64,000 bases of DNA from an uncultured Planctomycetaceae bacterium (GTDB lineage: Bacteria; Planctomycetota; Planctomycetia; Planctomycetales; Planctomycetaceae). The number at the start of each line of letters is the position of its first letter. The first letter of the stretch is position 1. The position numbers and the translations under genes are program-made. The stretch spans positions 186,001-250,000 of the forward strand of contig CALSLT010000019.1 in NCBI GenBank assembly GCA_943787265.1, given 5' to 3'. Under the pieces are notes generated by a model. That model was not told where the DNA came from. It saw only the letters and a list, made by a program, of their open reading frames with translations, and ran no database searches. Below are positions 1 through 10,003 of the stretch, one piece after another.

Positions 1-405
1 ACCGCCCTCGCGTGTTAAAGCGATCTCGCCGTCTTCCTTGTCGAACTGAGTTCCCAGCGCGACGAGCTCGCGAATCCGGTCGGCTGCTTCTCGCACGACG
101 GTGTTCACGACAGCCTCGTCGCAAAGTCCCTTTCCGGCTGCGATGGTATCTGCCGCGTGGCTGGCGACATCGTCGAGTGGGTCCAGTACTCCGGCGATTC
201 CACCCTGAGCCCACGCGCTGTTGGAGAGTTTGACTTCGTCCTTGGTCACGATGACCGTCTGGAGCGAAGGATTAACTTCCATCGCGGCGCGCAGACCGGC
301 AATGCCTCCACCGATCACAAGCACATCCGCAAAAACATGCGGCACTCGCTTCGGAGAAAATCGAACGAGGTACCGCCTGCCGGCCTCAAGAGAGAGTTTT
401 CGCAC
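1..405 (-). CDS. nadB: L-aspartate oxidase, N-terminal part (gene runs off the window)
   Basis: NadB oxidises L-aspartate to iminoaspartate with FAD, the first step of quinolinate and NAD synthesis in the cytoplasm. Read on the minus strand, the frame gives a Rossmann FAD-binding segment (DVLVIGGGIAGLRAA, with the GGGIAG turn), then SNSAWAQGGIAGVLD and a stretch ending ALTREGG. This order (FAD fold, then the S-x-AQGGIA loop) is typical of aspartate oxidase and distinguishes it from succinate dehydrogenase flavoproteins only moderately well. I placed the start at a GTG (403-405), giving MRKLSLEAGRR, because an in-frame stop lies a short way upstream and no ATG lies between; a GGAAA purine run precedes it. 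The 3' end is outside the window, so the arginines of the active site cannot be checked. fpg lies 124 bp upstream on the same strand. Confidence 0.8.
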   Translation of the reverse strand, partial: MRKLSLEAGRRYLVRFSPKRVPHVFADVLVIGGGIAGLRAAMEVNPSLQTVIVTKDEVKLSNSAWAQGGIAGVLDPLDDVASHAADTIAAGKGLCDEAVVNTVVREAADRIRELVALGTQFDKEDGEIALTREGG

Positions 406-528
406 GGGAATTTCCGTTGGATCAAAGCTGCCAGAAAACGCCGACTGTTAAGTGGCCGAGTACAGCCCGGACCTTAACGAGAAAACGTTGCCAGCAAAAT
501 CGCGGCGACTTTCCTCCGCTTCACTATC

Positions 529-1383
529 TCATTTGCGACGAGGTTTTCGCTGGCAGACGCGGCAGAAAAACGTGGAACGTTGCCCCTGCACGATTCGCAC
601 GATCGTCCCACGCTCACACGTCAGACAGGCCTGCCCCTCGCGATCGTAGACGCGATGCGCATTCTGATAGCCGCCGGACTTGTTGAGAGCGTTTCTGTAC
701 GTTCCGTCGCTTAAAGTCGAACCCTCATACCGAATCGCCGTATTAAGAATCTCGGTTGTCGCTTCTGCCATGCGTTGAATTTGTGGCCGTTTGAGGTCGC
801 AGGCCCGAGTCTCCGGCGAAATTCGTGACTGATGCAGAATCTCGCTCGCGTACAGATTTCCGATTCCCGACACCTTTTTCTGATCGAGCAGGGCCACCTT
901 GATGACGCTCGTCGTGCGGGCACAAATCGCTTGCCATTCTTCTTCCGAAATTTCCAGGGCGTCTGGACCGAGCCTCGTTGGACCAAGCACTTCCTTACGT
1001 TGCTCTGGATCAAGCAGGCGGATTGTGCCGAGACCTCGCCGGTCCCAGAACCAGAGTCGCTTCGTTCCGCTGGCCCCTTTGAGTCGCCACTCGACACGCA
1101 GGTGAGCTTCGCTGGGCGGCTCATCCAACAGCATCAGGCCAGTCATACGAGGCTCGATCACGAACGTGTCTTCGCTCTCAAGTTCCATGAGAACTCGTTT
1201 CGCACGGCGCCGCACCGAGACAATCTTCTGCCCTCGGACTCTCAGGTCGATGTCCTCAAGTGACGGCTCGATTGACATCGGCCGGCACTCGCACGGGCAG
1301 GCGCGCACTGAAGCAATCGTTCGCCCTTCAACGGAAGAACGAATGCCGCGAACCATCGTTTCAACTTCTGGAAGTTCAGGCAT
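529..1383 (-). CDS. fpg: Formamidopyrimidine-DNA glycosylase
   Basis: Bifunctional base-excision repair enzyme that removes 8-oxoguanine and FapyG and nicks the abasic site by beta/delta elimination. The protein begins MPELPEVE, so the catalytic N-terminal proline and the following glutamate are present. This fixes the start at 1383: a longer frame exists upstream, but Pro must follow the initiator Met. The helix-two-turn-helix region reads KVSGIGNLYASEIL, and the C-terminal zinc finger has four cysteines (about C253, C256, C274, C277). At 284 residues it has normal length. The usual HLGMSG-like stretch is EPRMTG here, a minor family variation. It lies 137 bp downstream of uvrA, also a repair gene, separated by a palindromic repeat. 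The two need not share a transcript. Confidence 0.96.
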   Translation of the reverse strand: MPELPEVETMVRGIRSSVEGRTIASVRACPCECRPMSIEPSLEDIDLRVRGQKIVSVRRRAKRVLMELESEDTFVIEPRMTGLMLLDEPPSEAHLRVEWRLKGASGTKRLWFWDRRGLGTIRLLDPEQRKEVLGPTRLGPDALEISEEEWQAICARTTSVIKVALLDQKKVSGIGNLYASEILHQSRISPETRACDLKRPQIQRMAEATTEILNTAIRYEGSTLSDGTYRNALNKSGGYQNAHRVYDREGQACLTCERGTIVRIVQGQRSTFFCRVCQRKPRRK

Positions 1384-1408
1384 TGTTCGTTCGTGAAGGC
1401 AAGAGGTT

Positions 1409-1483
1409 GAACCACGAATGGACACGAAGAAACACGAATATCCTCCGACAGAATTCGTGTTAATTAGTGTCCATTCGTGGTTC
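1409..1483. repeat. Intergenic inverted repeat of the 'ACGAATGGACACGAA' family
   Basis: Left arm starting GAACCACGAATGGACACGAA and right arm ending TTCGTGGTTC are near-perfect inverted copies of about 30 bp, separated by a short A/T-rich centre. It sits between uvrA and fpg and would fold into a long hairpin in RNA. The wording matches a repeat I recall from spacers of planctomycete and verrucomicrobial genomes. Just beyond, near 1503-1525, is a second short palindrome (TCAGGCACAGCCTGA). Confidence 0.75.
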
Positions 1484-1520
1484 GAGAACTGATGTCAAAC
1501 TTCGTCAGGCACAGCCTGAC

Positions 1521-4500
1521 CTACAAACACTTCTTAAGAAAGGCTCGAACTTTCGGCGACTTCACCTGAGCCAATTTGTCGAAGCGCAATCGGATTGCTG
1601 GTTTGCCTTTTTTACCGACGACCGCCTCGTGTTCTGTGACGATACCGGCGACGCTGCCTGCTCCGACTGATTCATCTCGTGGCGTGATCACAAGATCGAT
1701 GCCGACTCGGCGTTTCGTACAGATGACCGCCCAGTCGTCTTTGCTGCCGGACTGACGGTACCGCACGTAAGCTCGCTCGTTCCAGACGACGTCACCGTCG
1801 GGGATGACCTTGTCGAAGACTCCGAGCAGATTTTCCAGGACCTCTTTCTTCCACTTTGGACGCTTCTCGGCAGGAAATCCCTTCTGCATTAAATGCCATT
1901 TCCGGCCGAGCACTTTCCAAGGGGCGACGTCCTTCACATCGGTCGACGTCGCGGCCACGCGGTCAATGTATGAGGCTCGGGCGGCGGCTAGGAAATCACG
2001 AAACTCCGGAGTATCGATTTCGCTCAGCCAGTGAACCGTGATGAGAACTTCCTGGTAACCGGCTGGCTTATTCTTCACCCGAACGCGGTCGGACCGACCG
2101 TAGATTGGCAGTTCGTTGATGTCATCCACGTTTCGCAGGTTGAGACTTGCGGCGAGTTCTTTCTGGTCGAAGCAGCCGCGTTGGACTCGGAAGTAAAGTT
2201 TCAACAGCCATTCGTCGCGAGTCAGCGCGTGCACGAACCAGCCCAGCCGTTTGTCATCGCCGGTGATTTCGACGGTCGAGGAATCATTCCAGATGGTCTT
2301 CAGGTTGAGTGGCGAGGACTCAGAGCCAAGGGCATCGCCGTCTCCGCTTGAAGCTGCTTCCTGAGCTTTAAGAAGATCGCTTCCGCTCATCAGAGCGGAC
2401 GTGGCGGCCGGTTTCTTCTTGCGGGCCATCTTCTTCTTTTTCGTCGTAGAAGGCTTCGCATCAGTTTCCGGCGTGTCGGATGTCAGTTGCTCAACAATCA
2501 TCTCCAAGGCGTTACCTTCCCATTGGCAAGGTTTGCCCGAGTGAGCGATGCGGTCGCGGGTGTGCCATTTTCGACCGTCGACTTCCCACGGCATTTTTGC
2601 GTCTTTGCCGACCTGAGCCATCGTCAGGTCGCCTTCGCGTTTCTTGCCCTCTGCGGCGGCGTCAAAGACCTCGCGAGTTCCTCGCCGCCCAGTCGCCAGA
2701 ATATTTACAAGTTGTTCTGCCGTGTGCGACCTTCGTCGTTTGCCATCGTCCTTTGTCGCTGAGACCTCTCCCTTCAGGCCTTCGACCAGATTCTCAGGAG
2801 TGCCTTCCGCAACGATCCAGCCTCCGCCGATGCCCGCTTCCGGACCGAGATCGACGACCCAGTCGGCAGTTTTGATAACGTCGAGGTTGTGCTCAATCAC
2901 GATCACCGTGTTGCCCGCTTCGACCAGGCTGTTCAGCACTTTGAGCAGCTTGTCGATATCGTCGAAGTGGAGCCCGGTTGTTGGCTCGTCAAGAATGTAA
3001 ACGGTCTTGCCCGTGTTCGGTCGAGCGAGTTCGGCTGCCAGTTTCACGCGCTGAGCTTCGCCGCCGGACAAGGTCGTCGCCGATTGACCGAGGGTCAGAT
3101 AGTCGAGTCCGATCGCGCAAAGCGTCGACATCGTCTTGCGGATCTTCGGGATATTTTCGAAGAGTTCCAGGCACTGCCCGATCGACAGGTTCAGCACGTC
3201 GGCGATCGAGTGACCTCGATACTTCACGGAAAGCGTTTCGCGGTTGTAACGCTCACCGCGACACTCGTCGCATTCGACCCAGACGTCGGGCAGGAAGTGC
3301 ATTTCGATCTTCTTCTGACCGTCACCCTCGCATGCGTCGCAACGTCCACCCGGCCGATTGAAACTGAATCGTCCCGGACGATATCCACGAACCTTTGAAT
3401 CCGGCAGCCGGCAGAACAGCTCGCGAATGTGGTCAAATACTCCCGTGTAAGTGCCGGGGTTCGATTTCGGCGTACTACCAAGCGGAGCCTGGTCGACGAC
3501 GATGGCCTTATTAACAAGCCCCAGCCCGTTGAGCTTTTCGTACGGGCCGGGTTGTTCGTTGGCTCGATGAAAATGCTTCACCAGAGCCTTCGCCAGCGTG
3601 TCCTCAATCAGTGAACTCTTTCCAGAGCCGGACACACCCGTGACGACAGTGAACGTGCCTAGCGGCATCCGCAGATCGACATCACGCAGGTTATTGAGTC
3701 GCGCTCCGAGTAGTTCTAACCAGCCACCGCCGGGCGTGTCATTCCGTAGGCTAGGATTTGTCTGACGAAGTAATTCGCCCGAACCGCCATCTGCTTTCCG
3801 CAATGCCTTCTTCGCAGCAGTTTTCTTCGTTGCTTTCTTGCGTCTTTTTGTGCTTCTTGCGGCCGGACCTTCGCTCGTGACTTCGTGAAGCGGAGCCTGA
3901 CCTACGACCGGCATCCGTCTCATTTCCGGAATCAGAATTTGACGTTTGTCGCCGAGGTATTCTCCTGTGAGTGATTTCTTTCGCGAGGCCAGTTGTTTCG
4001 GAGTTCCTTGCTCAGTGATCGTTCCGCCAAAGCGGCCGGCTCCGGGGCCGAAGTCGAAGACTCGATCGGCCGACGCGATGACTTCCCGGTCATGCTCAAC
4101 AAGGATCATCGTGTTACCAAGATCCCGCAGGCGGTGCAGGGCAGTCAGCAGCCGTGCGTTGTCGCGAGGGTGCAGGCCGATGGTTGGTTCGTCGAGGACG
4201 TACAGAACTCCAGTTAACGCTCGACCGATTTGACCAGCCAATCGGATGCGCTGAGTCTCGCCGCCGGACAATGTCGGCAACGATCGTTGCAGAGTGAGAT
4301 AGTCCAGCCCGACGTCGACGAGGAATGACATCCGGCCGCGAGCTTCTTCCAGCAGGTCACCGGCGACTCGCTTGTCGTCGCCGGTTAGTCGGATCTTCTT
4401 CAGGATGTCCAGAGCCTGCCCGAGCGGAGTCTCGCAAACTTGTTGCAGTGTCTTTCCCTGAAACCGAATGTTCGCCGCGTCGTCTCGGGTTCTCGCTCCG

Positions 4501-7500
4501 TCACAGGTTGAACAGGGGATGTCGCCGACCAGCGATGCGAGATGTCGCCGATGTTGGTAAGAAACTCGCGACGCTTCTTCGACGGCGGGGAACAGGCCTT
4601 TGTATTGAAAACGGAAGCCGGGCGATTGTTTTGTGGTTTCGACCTCGAACCATCGATCACCAGTGCCGTACAAAACGGTGCGACGATGAATCGGGTCAAG
4701 TTGAGCGAACGGAACGTCCAGCGAGATGCCGATGTTTTTCGACATAGCCTGAAGCATCGCCAGGAAGACCGAGCTGCTGGCCGGGTCGGGCCAAACGGCG
4801 ACCGCGGCATCCTGAAGTGAGCGATGCGGATCGTCCAGCAGAACGTTCAGGTCCGTGCCTTGCTGAATGCCCAGCCCTTCGCATTCCTGACACCATCCCA
4901 ATGGACTGTTAAAGGAAAAATTGTTCGGGATCAGCTCTTCGAAACTTCGACCGCATTCTTCGCACGCTCGGAACAGGCTGTAGGATTCGATCGCCCAGTC
5001 GGTCTCGTCGCGTCCGTCGTCAACCAGAGCCGTCCGCATTACGCCCTGTCCAATTCCCAGTGCGATCTCGACAGAATCGGCAATCCGAGAACGCTGTCGC
5101 TTCTTCACGATGATTCGGTCAACGACGACTTCGACGTTGTGCTTGCGTTTTCGGTCGATCTCCGGGACGTCTTCCAGGCGGTGAGTTGTGCCGTCGACTC
5201 GAACCCGCGCGAAGCCTTGCTCGCGAAGATTGTCCCACAACCGTTCGTAAGCCTGTCCGACTCGGATTTCCTGCGGAGCGAGCAGCAGCAGCTTCGTGCC
5301 TTCTTCCAGAGAAAGCAGTCGAGCGATGACTTCGTCCGTTGTCTGAGTGTTGACCGGAATCTGACATGCCGGACAATGCTGAGTCCCCAATCGGCACCAC
5401 AGAATGCGAAGGTAGTCGTAGATCTCGGTGACGGTTCCGACGGTCGATCGCGGCGTCGCACCGACGCTTTTCTGCTCGATCGCGATTGACGGCTGCAGCC
5501 CGTGAATATGCTCGACACGAGGCTTCGGCATCTGCCCGAGAAACTGCCTCGCATACGCAGACAGCGATTCCACATACCGCCGCTGACCCTCGGCGTAGAG
5601 CGTGTCCATCGCCAGCGAAGTCTTGCCGCTGCCGCTTGGTCCGCAGAAGACGTTCATCTTTTCGCGAGGCAGTTCCAGATCGATGTTCTGAAGGTTGTGC
5701 TGCGCGGCTCCTCGAACCGTGATCTGCTGCCGCGACGTTGACGACGAAAGCCGAGTCGTGTCTTTCTGCCATCGCAAAGTATCTTCATCCTGCCCGATGT
5801 TGCCTCGCTTCTTTCGACGTTTGATCCCCAGAACCGGTGCCAGTGCCGTTCCGGTATGAGAATCCAGGTTGCTCGCCACAGCTTCGGGAGTTCCCGCGCA
5901 GACGATCGTGCCGCCACCGGAGCCGCCTTCCGGTCCAACGTCAATGACCCAGTCGGCGGTCTTGATGACATCGACGCTGTGTTCAACGACGAGGACCGTG
6001 TTGCCCTTCTCGACAAAGCCGTGCAGAACTTCGAGCAGCTTTTCGACATCGGCGAAGTGCAGACCGGTGGTCGGTTCGTCGAGCAAATAGATCGTCTGTC
6101 CGGTTGATCGCTTGCCGAGTTCTCGGGCAAGTTTGATGCGCTGAGCTTCGCCGCCGGACAGAGTGGGCGACGGCTGACCAAGCTTCAGATAATCAAGGCC
6201 GACGTCGTGCAGAGTCTGCAGCAGTCTGTGAATCTTTGGAACGTTCTCAAAATGTTCCAACGCTTCCTGGACGTCCATGTTGAGGACTTCGGCAATGTTC
6301 TTGCCTTTGAAGCGAACTTCGAGTGTTTCATGATGAAAACGCTCGCCAGTGCAGACCGGGCAGGTCACCCAGATGTCGGCCAGAAAATCCATTTCCAGCT
6401 TGTTGGCACCGTGACCTTCGCAGGCTTCGCAACGTCCGCCGCTCACGTTGAAGCTGAACCGTCCGGGTTTGTATCCGCGAATCTTTGCTTCGGGCAGCTT
6501 TGCGTAAAGGTCTCGGATCAGGTCGAAAAGTTTGACGTATGTCGCCGGGTTGGAACGCGGTGTGCGACCGATCGGCGACTGGTCAATGTCGATGGCCTTG
6601 TCGACATTTTCGATGCCGGTGACTGATTCGTGGTCGCCAGGCTGGCCTTTGCCCTTGTTGATGTCTCGGTTGAGGGTCTGCCAGAGGATGTCGTTGACCA
6701 GCGAACTCTTGCCGGAACCGCTCGCGCCGGTCACGCAGATGAAACAGCCGAGTGGGAATTCGACGTTGACGTCCTGAAGATTGTGATGAGTCGCGCCGGT
6801 GATGGTGATCAGCTCGCCGTTCCCCGGACGTCGTTCCGCTGGAACTTGGATTTTGCGTCGGCCGGAGAGGAACTGCCCCGTGACACTCTTTTTCGATTTC
6901 TTGACGTCGATGACCGAACCTTCAACAACAACCTCGCCGCCGCGCACACCCGGCCCCGGTCCGAAGTCGACGATGTGATCGGCCGCTTCCATCGTCTCTT
7001 CGTCATGCTCGACGACGATCACGGTGTTGCCCTGATCTCGCAGATCGCAAAGACTGTCGAGCAACATCTTGTTGTCGCGAGGGTGCAGACCGATCGACGG
7101 CTCATCGAGAATGTAAACAACGTCGACCAGACCGCAGCCTATCTGTCCTGCGAGACGGATGCGCTGACTCTCGCCGCCGGAAAGTGTCGGAGCCGTTCGT
7201 TCGAGCGTGAGATAATTCAGTCCGCATCGAAGAAGAAATCCGGATCGGCCGCGGATCTCTTTCAGAGCCTCGCCCGCGATGTACTGCTGCGTTTCGGACA
7301 GGTCGAGCGATTCGAAAAACTGCCAGGCGGATTGGATATCCAACGCGCAGACTTGTGAAATATTCAGCGTCGCGGGCCGTTGGTTGTCGGACTTTTTACG
7401 ACTCTTACTTTTCTTCTTTGCGGCAGTTGTTTTGCTGAACGCTCCGGCGCCGCTGAGGTAATCCGGGCTGGTCGTGGTGAGAGTGACGGCGGCGGCCTGG

Positions 7501-8954
7501 CGATTAAGTCTGCTGCCGTGGCAACTCGTGCACTTCACAAATCGCATGTGCTTTTCGAGCTGCCGTCGCCGCATCGGATTATTCGTTTTGCGGTAGCCTT
7601 CGAGCAGCTCTGGAATGAACCCTTCGAACGTGCCGCCGTGTTTCCACGTGCCGCCTCGGTATCCCCATTCGTAAGTGATATGCCGTTCGCCCAACCCGTA
7701 CAGAAACAGTTGCCTCTGCTTGTCGGGAAGATCCTTCCAAGGCGTTTTCAGGAAGCTGCCATCTTTGAGACCGAGGTCTGTTTCGATCGCTCCTCCGACA
7801 CCTTTGTAGATGTGCCGCCGCCATCTGCCGATTCCTTTGATCGCTCCCAGCAAAGCGAGGCAACCGTTCCACAGCGACTTCTTTTCATCCTGCACGAGCG
7901 ATTCGACGACAAACTCAAATCGCTCGCCCAGCCCGTTGCACTCATGGCACATTCCCTGCGGACTGTTGAAGCTGAAGAGCTGCGGCGACGGTGGCTCGAA
8001 GCTGATACCGCAGTCGGTACAGGCGTAGTGCGAACTGAAGAGTTGCTCCGCACCTAAGTTGATAGTTGATTGCTGAGAGTTGAGAGGTTCTGCGCCGCCG
8101 TCTTTGTCTCGCTTCCCTTGTCCCTCGACCACAACCAGCAGGCTGCCTTCGCCCAGCTTCAATGCCTGCTCGACGGATTCCGCCAGACGCGCACGTAAAG
8201 CTTTGCCTGCGACCAGTCGGTCGATGACCACCTCGATGTAGTGCCGCATTTGTCGATCGAGCTTCAGGTCTTCCGACAGTTGCACGATCTCGCCGTCGAC
8301 TCGTGCCCGGACAAAGCCCTGTTTCAACAGGTCGTCGAACAGGTCGCGGTACTCGCCCTTTTGTCCCTGGATAATCGGCGCGAGAAGCTGGAACTTCGTC
8401 CCGTCTTCATAACGGGCAATCGTGTCGATGATCTGCTCGACCGACTGTGCCGTGACCGGGTTGCCGCATTGATAACAGCTTTGCGTTCCGACCCGAGCGA
8501 ACAGAACCCTCAGGTAGTCGTAAATTTCCGTAATCGTGCCAACGGTGCTGCGAGGGTTGCGACCGCTCGTTTTCTGCTGGATCGAAATCGACGGAGCCAG
8601 ACCAGTGATCGCATCGACTTCCGGCTTCGGCATTTGACCGAGAAACTGCCGCGCGTAGCTGGACAACGATTCGACATACCGCCGCTGACCTTCCGCGTAG
8701 AGCGTGTCGAACGCCAGCGAACTCTTTCCCGAACCGCTGACGCCAGTCATGACGATCAGCTTGTTCTTCGGCAGCTTCAGCGAAACATCGCGCAGGTTAT
8801 GCTCCCGCGCGCCACGGATGACGATCTCCTGCGACTCAGAGCTGGCCTTCGCTTTACGAGGCTTCTTTGCCGCAATTTTTTTGACGGCCGCCGTATTCTT
8901 TTTATTGTCCGCTTCTGTTGTCTTGGTTGCCGAGCCGGTTCCGCGTCGAGCCAT
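1521..8954 (-). CDS. uvrA: Double-length excinuclease ABC subunit A (two fused UvrA copies plus C-terminal extension)
   Basis: UvrA is the damage-recognising ATPase of nucleotide excision repair and normally acts as a dimer of about 940-residue chains. Here two complete copies lie in one chain of about 2,477 residues. Copy 1 (roughly 40-1050) has Walker A GVSGSGKSS and GASGSGKSS, signatures LSGGESQR and LSGGEAQR, and zinc-finger CxxC pairs. Copy 2 (roughly 1080-2070) repeats all of these, starting GPSGSGKTS. Both keep their Walker B LDEP motifs, so four ATP sites look functional. The last 400 or so residues are an extension with two W-[KE]-V-x-GRKWH motifs (MPWEVDGRKWH, APWKVLGRKWH), whose function I do not recognise. 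Linkers are Lys/Ala-rich. Short peptides at about 8055-8087 and 3885-3910 translate intergenic repeat sequence. The start is the ATG at 8954; a TTG at 8969 is also possible. Confidence 0.95.
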   Translation of the reverse strand: MARRGTGSATKTTEADNKKNTAAVKKIAAKKPRKAKASSESQEIVIRGAREHNLRDVSLKLPKNKLIVMTGVSGSGKSSLAFDTLYAEGQRRYVESLSSYARQFLGQMPKPEVDAITGLAPSISIQQKTSGRNPRSTVGTITEIYDYLRVLFARVGTQSCYQCGNPVTAQSVEQIIDTIARYEDGTKFQLLAPIIQGQKGEYRDLFDDLLKQGFVRARVDGEIVQLSEDLKLDRQMRHYIEVVIDRLVAGKALRARLAESVEQALKLGEGSLLVVVEGQGKRDKDGGAEPLNSQQSTINLGAEQLFSSHYACTDCGISFEPPSPQLFSFNSPQGMCHECNGLGERFEFVVESLVQDEKKSLWNGCLALLGAIKGIGRWRRHIYKGVGGAIETDLGLKDGSFLKTPWKDLPDKQRQLFLYGLGERHITYEWGYRGGTWKHGGTFEGFIPELLEGYRKTNNPMRRRQLEKHMRFVKCTSCHGSRLNRQAAAVTLTTTSPDYLSGAGAFSKTTAAKKKSKSRKKSDNQRPATLNISQVCALDIQSAWQFFESLDLSETQQYIAGEALKEIRGRSGFLLRCGLNYLTLERTAPTLSGGESQRIRLAGQIGCGLVDVVYILDEPSIGLHPRDNKMLLDSLCDLRDQGNTVIVVEHDEETMEAADHIVDFGPGPGVRGGEVVVEGSVIDVKKSKKSVTGQFLSGRRKIQVPAERRPGNGELITITGATHHNLQDVNVEFPLGCFICVTGASGSGKSSLVNDILWQTLNRDINKGKGQPGDHESVTGIENVDKAIDIDQSPIGRTPRSNPATYVKLFDLIRDLYAKLPEAKIRGYKPGRFSFNVSGGRCEACEGHGANKLEMDFLADIWVTCPVCTGERFHHETLEVRFKGKNIAEVLNMDVQEALEHFENVPKIHRLLQTLHDVGLDYLKLGQPSPTLSGGEAQRIKLARELGKRSTGQTIYLLDEPTTGLHFADVEKLLEVLHGFVEKGNTVLVVEHSVDVIKTADWVIDVGPEGGSGGGTIVCAGTPEAVASNLDSHTGTALAPVLGIKRRKKRGNIGQDEDTLRWQKDTTRLSSSTSRQQITVRGAAQHNLQNIDLELPREKMNVFCGPSGSGKTSLAMDTLYAEGQRRYVESLSAYARQFLGQMPKPRVEHIHGLQPSIAIEQKSVGATPRSTVGTVTEIYDYLRILWCRLGTQHCPACQIPVNTQTTDEVIARLLSLEEGTKLLLLAPQEIRVGQAYERLWDNLREQGFARVRVDGTTHRLEDVPEIDRKRKHNVEVVVDRIIVKKRQRSRIADSVEIALGIGQGVMRTALVDDGRDETDWAIESYSLFRACEECGRSFEELIPNNFSFNSPLGWCQECEGLGIQQGTDLNVLLDDPHRSLQDAAVAVWPDPASSSVFLAMLQAMSKNIGISLDVPFAQLDPIHRRTVLYGTGDRWFEVETTKQSPGFRFQYKGLFPAVEEASRVSYQHRRHLASLVGDIPCSTCDGARTRDDAANIRFQGKTLQQVCETPLGQALDILKKIRLTGDDKRVAGDLLEEARGRMSFLVDVGLDYLTLQRSLPTLSGGETQRIRLAGQIGRALTGVLYVLDEPTIGLHPRDNARLLTALHRLRDLGNTMILVEHDREVIASADRVFDFGPGAGRFGGTITEQGTPKQLASRKKSLTGEYLGDKRQILIPEMRRMPVVGQAPLHEVTSEGPAARSTKRRKKATKKTAAKKALRKADGGSGELLRQTNPSLRNDTPGGGWLELLGARLNNLRDVDLRMPLGTFTVVTGVSGSGKSSLIEDTLAKALVKHFHRANEQPGPYEKLNGLGLVNKAIVVDQAPLGSTPKSNPGTYTGVFDHIRELFCRLPDSKVRGYRPGRFSFNRPGGRCDACEGDGQKKIEMHFLPDVWVECDECRGERYNRETLSVKYRGHSIADVLNLSIGQCLELFENIPKIRKTMSTLCAIGLDYLTLGQSATTLSGGEAQRVKLAAELARPNTGKTVYILDEPTTGLHFDDIDKLLKVLNSLVEAGNTVIVIEHNLDVIKTADWVVDLGPEAGIGGGWIVAEGTPENLVEGLKGEVSATKDDGKRRRSHTAEQLVNILATGRRGTREVFDAAAEGKKREGDLTMAQVGKDAKMPWEVDGRKWHTRDRIAHSGKPCQWEGNALEMIVEQLTSDTPETDAKPSTTKKKKMARKKKPAATSALMSGSDLLKAQEAASSGDGDALGSESSPLNLKTIWNDSSTVEITGDDKRLGWFVHALTRDEWLLKLYFRVQRGCFDQKELAASLNLRNVDDINELPIYGRSDRVRVKNKPAGYQEVLITVHWLSEIDTPEFRDFLAAARASYIDRVAATSTDVKDVAPWKVLGRKWHLMQKGFPAEKRPKWKKEVLENLLGVFDKVIPDGDVVWNERAYVRYRQSGSKDDWAVICTKRRVGIDLVITPRDESVGAGSVAGIVTEHEAVVGKKGKPAIRLRFDKLAQVKSPKVRAFLKKCL

Positions 8955-9478
8955 GAGACGGTCTATCAATGTGAGAATTGCGTTGGGCGATGGTCAATCG
9001 GTCAGGAGCCGACCGGCGGGAGTATAGAACTCCGGACCGCGCGGCCCAATCGACCGTCCTGACCAAATGTCTGTCGTTGGGCATCATGTTGAACGTGGCC
9101 GGATCGTTCGAAAACCGGTCAGCCGCTGACTCCGCAGACCGCGTTCATGCCGGTCGACAAACCAGGAGTCACAGAACGCGATCGCCAAAGTCCATGTCTG
9201 TAGTCTCGCAACGACACAATTGTTCGGGTGGTCCTTTCCACGAATTCGGATGCTGCAGGACAAATTTGAAGAGAAACGCGACTTTCATTTGGTCGGTCTG
9301 TCTGAGAAAACTGGAATAATTCACCGGTCGAGCGTTTCTCAGATTCTGGCAAATTCGTACTAAGACGTCGGTTGCTGGCTCGTCATTGAGGCAGCACGAC
9401 TCAGCGGCACGGCTGTTTTTCGCGGAGAGTTGCGGGAAGCGGCGGTCGCCTGAACGGGGACATGAAAGTCCGGGGACG
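8955..9478. other. Divergent intergenic region between uvrA and the ECF sigma factor gene
   Basis: About 520 bp separate the two divergent starts, so promoters for both genes must lie here. I see no convincing -35/-10 pair, no LexA-type palindrome and no reading frame with protein-like composition on either strand. Confidence 0.5.
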
Positions 9479-10000
9479 ATGATGAACAACGGGCAGGTCA
9501 GCCAGTCCGAGTGGGTCCGGGAGGCTCTTCTCAAGTTTGAAGGGCCGCTGGTTCGTTATGCGCAGCGAATCACCGGTGAGCTGGAGCTGGCTCGCGACGT
9601 CGTGCAGGAAACATTTCTCAAGCTCTGCCGGCAGGATCGAGCTGAAGTGGAGGGCCATCTTTCTCAGTGGCTGTTCACCGTCTGCCGAAACAGAGCTCTG
9701 GACGTTCAGCGAAAGGAGCGTCGGATGACGACGACCACCGCCCTTGATCAGCGAACCTCATCTGCCGGAGACGACGCACCGGGCGCCGCGGCCGAACAGA
9801 AAGACTCGATGGCCCGAGTCCTTCAGCAGCTCGACCGCCTGCCCGACAACCAGCAGGACGTCATTCGGCTGAAGTTTCAAAACGAGCTCAGTTATCGCGA
9901 GATTTCGGAAATCACTGGCCTGACGGTTTCCAACGTCGGCTTCCTGCTTCACGTCGGCCTGAAACGGCTGCGTGAACTGATGCAGGTCGAACTGGCGTGA
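9479..10000 (+). CDS. ECF-family RNA polymerase sigma factor
   Basis: Small alternative sigma factor of 173 residues. Sigma region 2 reads RYAQRITGELELARDVVQETFLKL and continues to SQWLFTVCRNRALD, the classic helix that binds core polymerase and the -10 element. Region 4 reads DNQQDVIRLKFQNELSYREI followed by the helix-turn-helix ITGLTVSNVGFLLHVGLKRL. A linker rich in Thr, Ala and Gln separates them. I chose the ATG at 9479 because a GGGG purine run precedes it at suitable spacing; the ATG at 9482 is equally possible, and upstream codons look non-coding. The next gene, 125 bp downstream, begins with an anti-sigma-like segment followed by a membrane helix, so the pair probably forms a regulatory unit. 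Target promoters are unknown. Confidence 0.93.
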   Translation: MMNNGQVSQSEWVREALLKFEGPLVRYAQRITGELELARDVVQETFLKLCRQDRAEVEGHLSQWLFTVCRNRALDVQRKERRMTTTTALDQRTSSAGDDAPGAAAEQKDSMARVLQQLDRLPDNQQDVIRLKFQNELSYREISEITGLTVSNVGFLLHVGLKRLRELMQVELA

Positions 10001-10003
10001 TTT

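Noticed and set aside
8241..9062. 273-codon plus-strand open frame
   Set aside because: Opposite the conserved N-terminus of UvrA and without protein-like features.
9169..9534. Minus-strand open frame upstream of the sigma factor
   Set aside because: No recognisable motif; it overlaps the sigma factor start and the divergent promoter region.
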